From: Triops longicaudatus
Lineage: Eukaryota; Arthropoda; Branchiopoda; Notostraca; Triopsidae
NCBI GenBank assembly: GCA_022885665.1
Contig: JAGQDJ010000006.1
Span: 372,001-436,000 of the forward strand
Direction: 5' to 3'
Length of the DNA stretch: 64,000 nt
The position numbers and the translations under genes are program-made. A model generated the notes under the pieces. It worked only from the letters and a program-made list of their open reading frames with translations, was not told the DNA's origin and did no database searches. This document shows, in pieces, positions 61,161 through 64,000 of the stretch; position 1 is the stretch's first letter, and each line of letters begins with the position of its first letter.

Positions 61161-61879
61161 GGGAGCTCTATTCTTTTTCTTTCGACATCGTTATTCGCTT
61201 CATCTTGTGTTAGCCTAAAGGTATTCCGTTCTATGCTAGCTTATTTCTCACGAGGCTGATTGTGTTGGCGGACTGCAAGCCTGTTGCAGAAAAGACGCAG
61301 ATCAATGGAGAAGTTGATATGGAAATGGTTCATATTGAAACTATGCAATTGTTGCCTTGATTCGAAAAGAGTAACTCCACCGTGACACTGCCAAGAAGTG
61401 GCTTGGCTTGCTTTGTCTCTATTTATGGTGCGTTTTCACAATACCCATGTTTGCTAGTCCAGGAAAGTAATTTGTGTTGAATTTAAGAGGTCACCTGCAA
61501 TACTTGTATTGAGTTAACCATTGATGAAAAGAAGAAGCCTGCTGTGTGTCATTCGTGATGTCTGTGAAATATAAAAAATTCATTGTATTCCATGTTTTCC
61601 TTTTTCTGTTGTGGCTAAGAATGTCTATAAAAGCCTTATTTTGCAAGCGGATTCTACGCTGATTCCAGTTTGAAATGAAAAGCCCGCCCCTTTGCCAGGT
61701 CATCACTAGTTTCGCAGGTTCCCACTAGGAGCGTTAGCAGCGCATTTTGCTTGTGTGGTGAGGTGTTTTTAAGAGCTTACCTGCCAATGGTTACACGGAA
61801 GAATATCTATGGCTTCGTAACAAAATAAGTGATACTACAGTATTTTGAGAGAAATAGAGTATATAAAAACTTGGGAACA
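61161..61879. other. fos 3' region and TMED10 promoter
   Basis: 719 bp without a coding exon. It holds two ATTTA pentamers, as expected for a labile fos mRNA, and the 5' flank of TMED10. Confidence 0.5.
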
Positions 61880-63011
61880 ATGAGTTACTTCGGTGGACAA
61901 GTTTCACTTTTGGCATTATGCTGTTTGTTTGCCAGCTCAGCTGGGCTTATGTTCCATCTCCAACCCAATGCTAGAAAATGCCTTCGAGAAGAAGTTCACA
62001 AAGGAGTAGTTGTAACAGGAGAATATGAAATTTCAGAAGCCCCAGGACAAAGAACTGACTTAGTCGTAAGTATTAATACTTCCTCCAATAATTTGCCGAA
62101 TGCTTGGTTTCGTTACCAATTAGAAAGATTAATTCGTTTTGCTTAGGTAACTGACAGCAAAGGACATATTTTGGTGAGCCAAGAAGACAAAACCAAGGGA
62201 AAGTTCGCTTTTACTACTGATGACTACGATGTTTACGAAGTATGCGTCGTATCCCGGGTCCCGCCAAGTAATTTCTGTAGATTAATACAATACATCAACC
62301 AAGCGATAACCGGTATGCTTTGATTTATTTTAGCCATTCGAGGAGTTAACCAGGAAGTCTCCATGGTGGTAAAACATGGTCTTGAAGCGAAGAATTATGA
62401 ATCTGTAAGTGCAATGGTCGTCCTTTTTTTTCTCATATGCTTTAAAGGAATTGTGAGAAATTACTAAGTTACGAATTTTAACGCTCTTTTCAAATCTGTT
62501 GATTGTTATTCGGGTATCTTCCTTCATGGCGGGCGGGATAATATAGGCGGTAAATATCTTACGTTTGTGGTGTATTTGCCCTAGTTTCTTTTCATTTTCC
62601 TTCTGTGTCTAACCGCTTCTAGTAGTTTCGCTGTAATTCGCATCGTAAAGAGTGATACACTCCCTTGTGTCAGTGCATGATTAAAATATTTTGCATTGCA
62701 GTTGGGCGAAGCAGCGAAGTTGAAGCCTTTGGAAGTTGAGCTGAAGAAATTGGAAGACTTGTCCGAGTCCATCGTCCAAGATTTCGCTTACATGCGTCAG
62801 CGGGAAGAGGAAATGCGAGACACGAACGGTAAGCAAAACAGATGTTTTGTTGGAAAGTTGGATTAACCTTTTCTTTTCGCCTTTTTCAGAATCCACAAAT
62901 TCTCGAGTTTTGTATTTCAGCATATTTAGCATGTGCTGCTTGCTGGGACTTGCCACCTGGCAAGTGCTCTATCTTCGCCGGTTCTTTAAAGCCAAGAAAC
63001 TTATTGAATAA
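61880..63011 (+). CDS. TMED10: p24 delta cargo receptor TMED10 (baiser)
   Basis: Five exons: 61880-62065, 62147-62267, 62334-62404, 62702-62828, 62890-63011 (208 aa; human 219). A type I membrane protein cycling between ER and Golgi, sorting GPI-anchored and other cargo into COPII/COPI vesicles. A signal peptide (residues 1-22) is followed by a GOLD domain with the two conserved cysteines (KCLREE ... VCVVSR), a coiled coil (EVELKKLEDLSESI), a transmembrane helix (FSIFSMCCLLGLATWQVLYL) and the short tail RRFFKAKKLIE, with the FF and KK coat-binding signals. The tail matches vertebrate TMED10 closely. AATAAA at 63007-63012 overlaps the stop codon; a better-placed one is at 63250-63255. Confidence 0.95.
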
Positions 63012-63537
63012 AATAATCGCATGTCATGTCCCCATGGTGGAATAAGTAGTGCGATACTGTAAGGCATTTCTGTGCCAGAATGCGAGACTGGAGTGAGTTG
63101 TAAAACATTTTCTCCTCTTTTTTTTTTTTTCATTTCATGGTGGTTTGGTGATATTTTCATTTGAAAAGTTTGATCGACGCTGGAATTAGTTCATCTCCCT
63201 CCCAGTTGAATTGGTACTATTCAATCCGAGAACTAAGCGCTCGTAATGTAATAAATTTACGTCCTTACAATCCGCTCAACGACTTCTTTACTATCCTGCA
63301 TGCACACATGTAAAGAACTTAAATGAGGTTGAATTTGACGTATATTTACAATGTGTATTCATTAGACTTGTTTTCTTGTGTAAGTACTGGTTTTGAGATT
63401 ACAACGAGTAGTTTAGTACTGAGAATTTAAACACTTTCAGTAAATTTTCAGCTCATTTATCAGCTAGTCGGAGCTGTGGTCCAGAATTTCTGAACTTTGG
63501 CATTGCCAGTCTGGTGGGCTAGCTTAGAATTACAACA
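63012..63537. other. Convergent intergenic region TMED10 / kinase-like gene
   Basis: 526 bp. It contains AATAAA at 63250 for TMED10 and the second copy of the 18-nt motif with its T-run. No coding exon. Confidence 0.5.
63135..63152 (-). repeat. 18-nt motif, copy 2 of 2, next to an A-run
   Basis: Identical to 58883-58900 and likewise preceded on the plus strand by a run of T (63118-63130). A 12-nt portion plus a T-rich flank also occurs at 36532-36543. Confidence 0.6.
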
Positions 63538-64000
63538 TTAAAACCAGCCTCTTCCCATGAGTTCCAGTACCAAATCCAAGTACCGGTTACAGTATGCACG
63601 GTTGGACACTAGTGCTTCTACCGTTACGTTCTTGGAGTAATCTTTATTCATCTCTTTGCCTGATTCATGAAGATTACCGCTGGAAACGTCATCTTCGCCG
63701 GATTTGGAAGTCTTAAACTGACAAGATACTTTTTCATTTAGCATCATCGGAAGAACAAGCGAAGTAAAGCCCAACGCTGTCGGAACTCTCGCTGTAAATT
63801 CACTCAGAAAAGTTTCTTCCGTGTAGCCTGCGCTTTCCAAGTCCAGCCCTAACTTGAATAACAGATTCTGAAGATGTTCGAAGTACGTATGTAAGAGCTC
63901 GTTCCAATGGTCTCGCCACAGCGTCTTTGGCGTGCTGGTCATGAAAAAATATGCGATGTCTCTAGCAGGATGGCCGACGGAACAAACCTGCCAATCGACC
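63538..64000 (-). CDS. Ecdysteroid-kinase-like (EcKL/CHK) protein, 3' part
   Basis: The frame is open from the window edge to the stop at 63538-63540, giving the last 154 residues; the N-terminal lobe lies beyond position 64000. The edge carries VDWQVCSVGHPARDIAYFFMTS, matching the (I/V)DFQ catalytic-Asp motif and the following Asp-Tyr-Phe segment of the EcKinase-like family. This is followed by helical sequence (WNELLHTYFEHLQNLL, ETFLSEFTARVP, ALGFTSLVLPMML) typical of its C-terminus. Members phosphorylate small molecules such as ecdysteroids or xenobiotics in arthropods; the substrate here is unknown. More distant choline/aminoglycoside kinase-like families are an alternative. Confidence 0.8.
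   Translation of the reverse strand, partial: VDWQVCSVGHPARDIAYFFMTSTPKTLWRDHWNELLHTYFEHLQNLLFKLGLDLESAGYTEETFLSEFTARVPTALGFTSLVLPMMLNEKVSCQFKTSKSGEDDVSSGNLHESGKEMNKDYSKNVTVEALVSNRAYCNRYLDLVLELMGRGWF

Noticed and set aside
61860..61869. TATA-like sequence before TMED10
   Set aside because: It lies only about 20 bp before the ATG, which would put the transcription start inside the coding sequence.
63007..63012. AATAAA overlapping the TMED10 stop codon
   Set aside because: It would give almost no 3' UTR; the AATAAA at 63250 is more plausible.
1..64000. tRNA, rRNA, CRISPR, operons, transposase genes
   Set aside because: I looked for B-box-like motifs, repeat-spacer arrays and transposase motifs by eye and saw none that hold up; a tRNAscan-SE or repeat search would be needed to exclude them.

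Overview
The window is animal nuclear DNA: multi-exon genes with GT-AG introns, mostly 45-100 bp with a few of 1-6 kb, on both strands, with no operons and no bacterial features. The gene content (a Connectin-like LRR adhesion protein, an ecdysteroid-kinase-like protein, one Fos/kayak gene, one GSK3/shaggy gene, a complete BRCA1) suggests a panarthropod such as an arthropod or tardigrade, and not a Drosophila-type fly because BRCA1 is intact. The species is not determined. I rebuilt the exons by hand, requiring GT/AG borders and a continuous reading phase at every junction.

Layout. 283-2863 (+): two tandem METTL7/TMT1-like membrane methyltransferases with identical exon lengths. 3102-4432 (-): LRRC58, convergent with the second METTL7 copy. 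5416-8647 (+): beta-galactosidase copy A, with a Thr-rich tail and a GPI-type C-terminus. 11411-20298 (-): GSK3, with two alternative first coding exons, one carrying the Ser9-type inhibitory motif and one carrying a 212-residue novel N-terminus. 23550-26690 (+): beta-galactosidase copy B, with an N-terminal signal anchor. 26691-36613: about 10 kb with no recognisable gene. 36614-40629 (+): Connectin-like LRR protein. 42795-45657 (+): Rh ammonium transporter 1, with two alternative first exons. 46862-50425 (+): Rh ammonium transporter 2, with a much enlarged first extracellular loop. 50683-55872 (-): full BRCA1 (RING plus tandem BRCT). 57040-58513 (+): LPGAT1-like acyltransferase. 59690-61160 (+): Fos (kay). 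61880-63011 (+): TMED10 (p24 delta). 63538-64000 (-): 3' part of an ecdysteroid-kinase-like gene that runs off the window.

The genes form no single pathway. Three families occur as local duplicates (METTL7, GLB1, Rh), and in each pair one copy has changed its N-terminus, tail, loop or cofactor motif, so the recurring theme is local duplication followed by change in topology or regulation. The strongest regulatory signal is a CRE-CArG-CRE cluster upstream of fos, which recalls the vertebrate c-fos promoter. I saw no RNA genes, transposon open reading frames, CRISPR arrays or bacterial elements.
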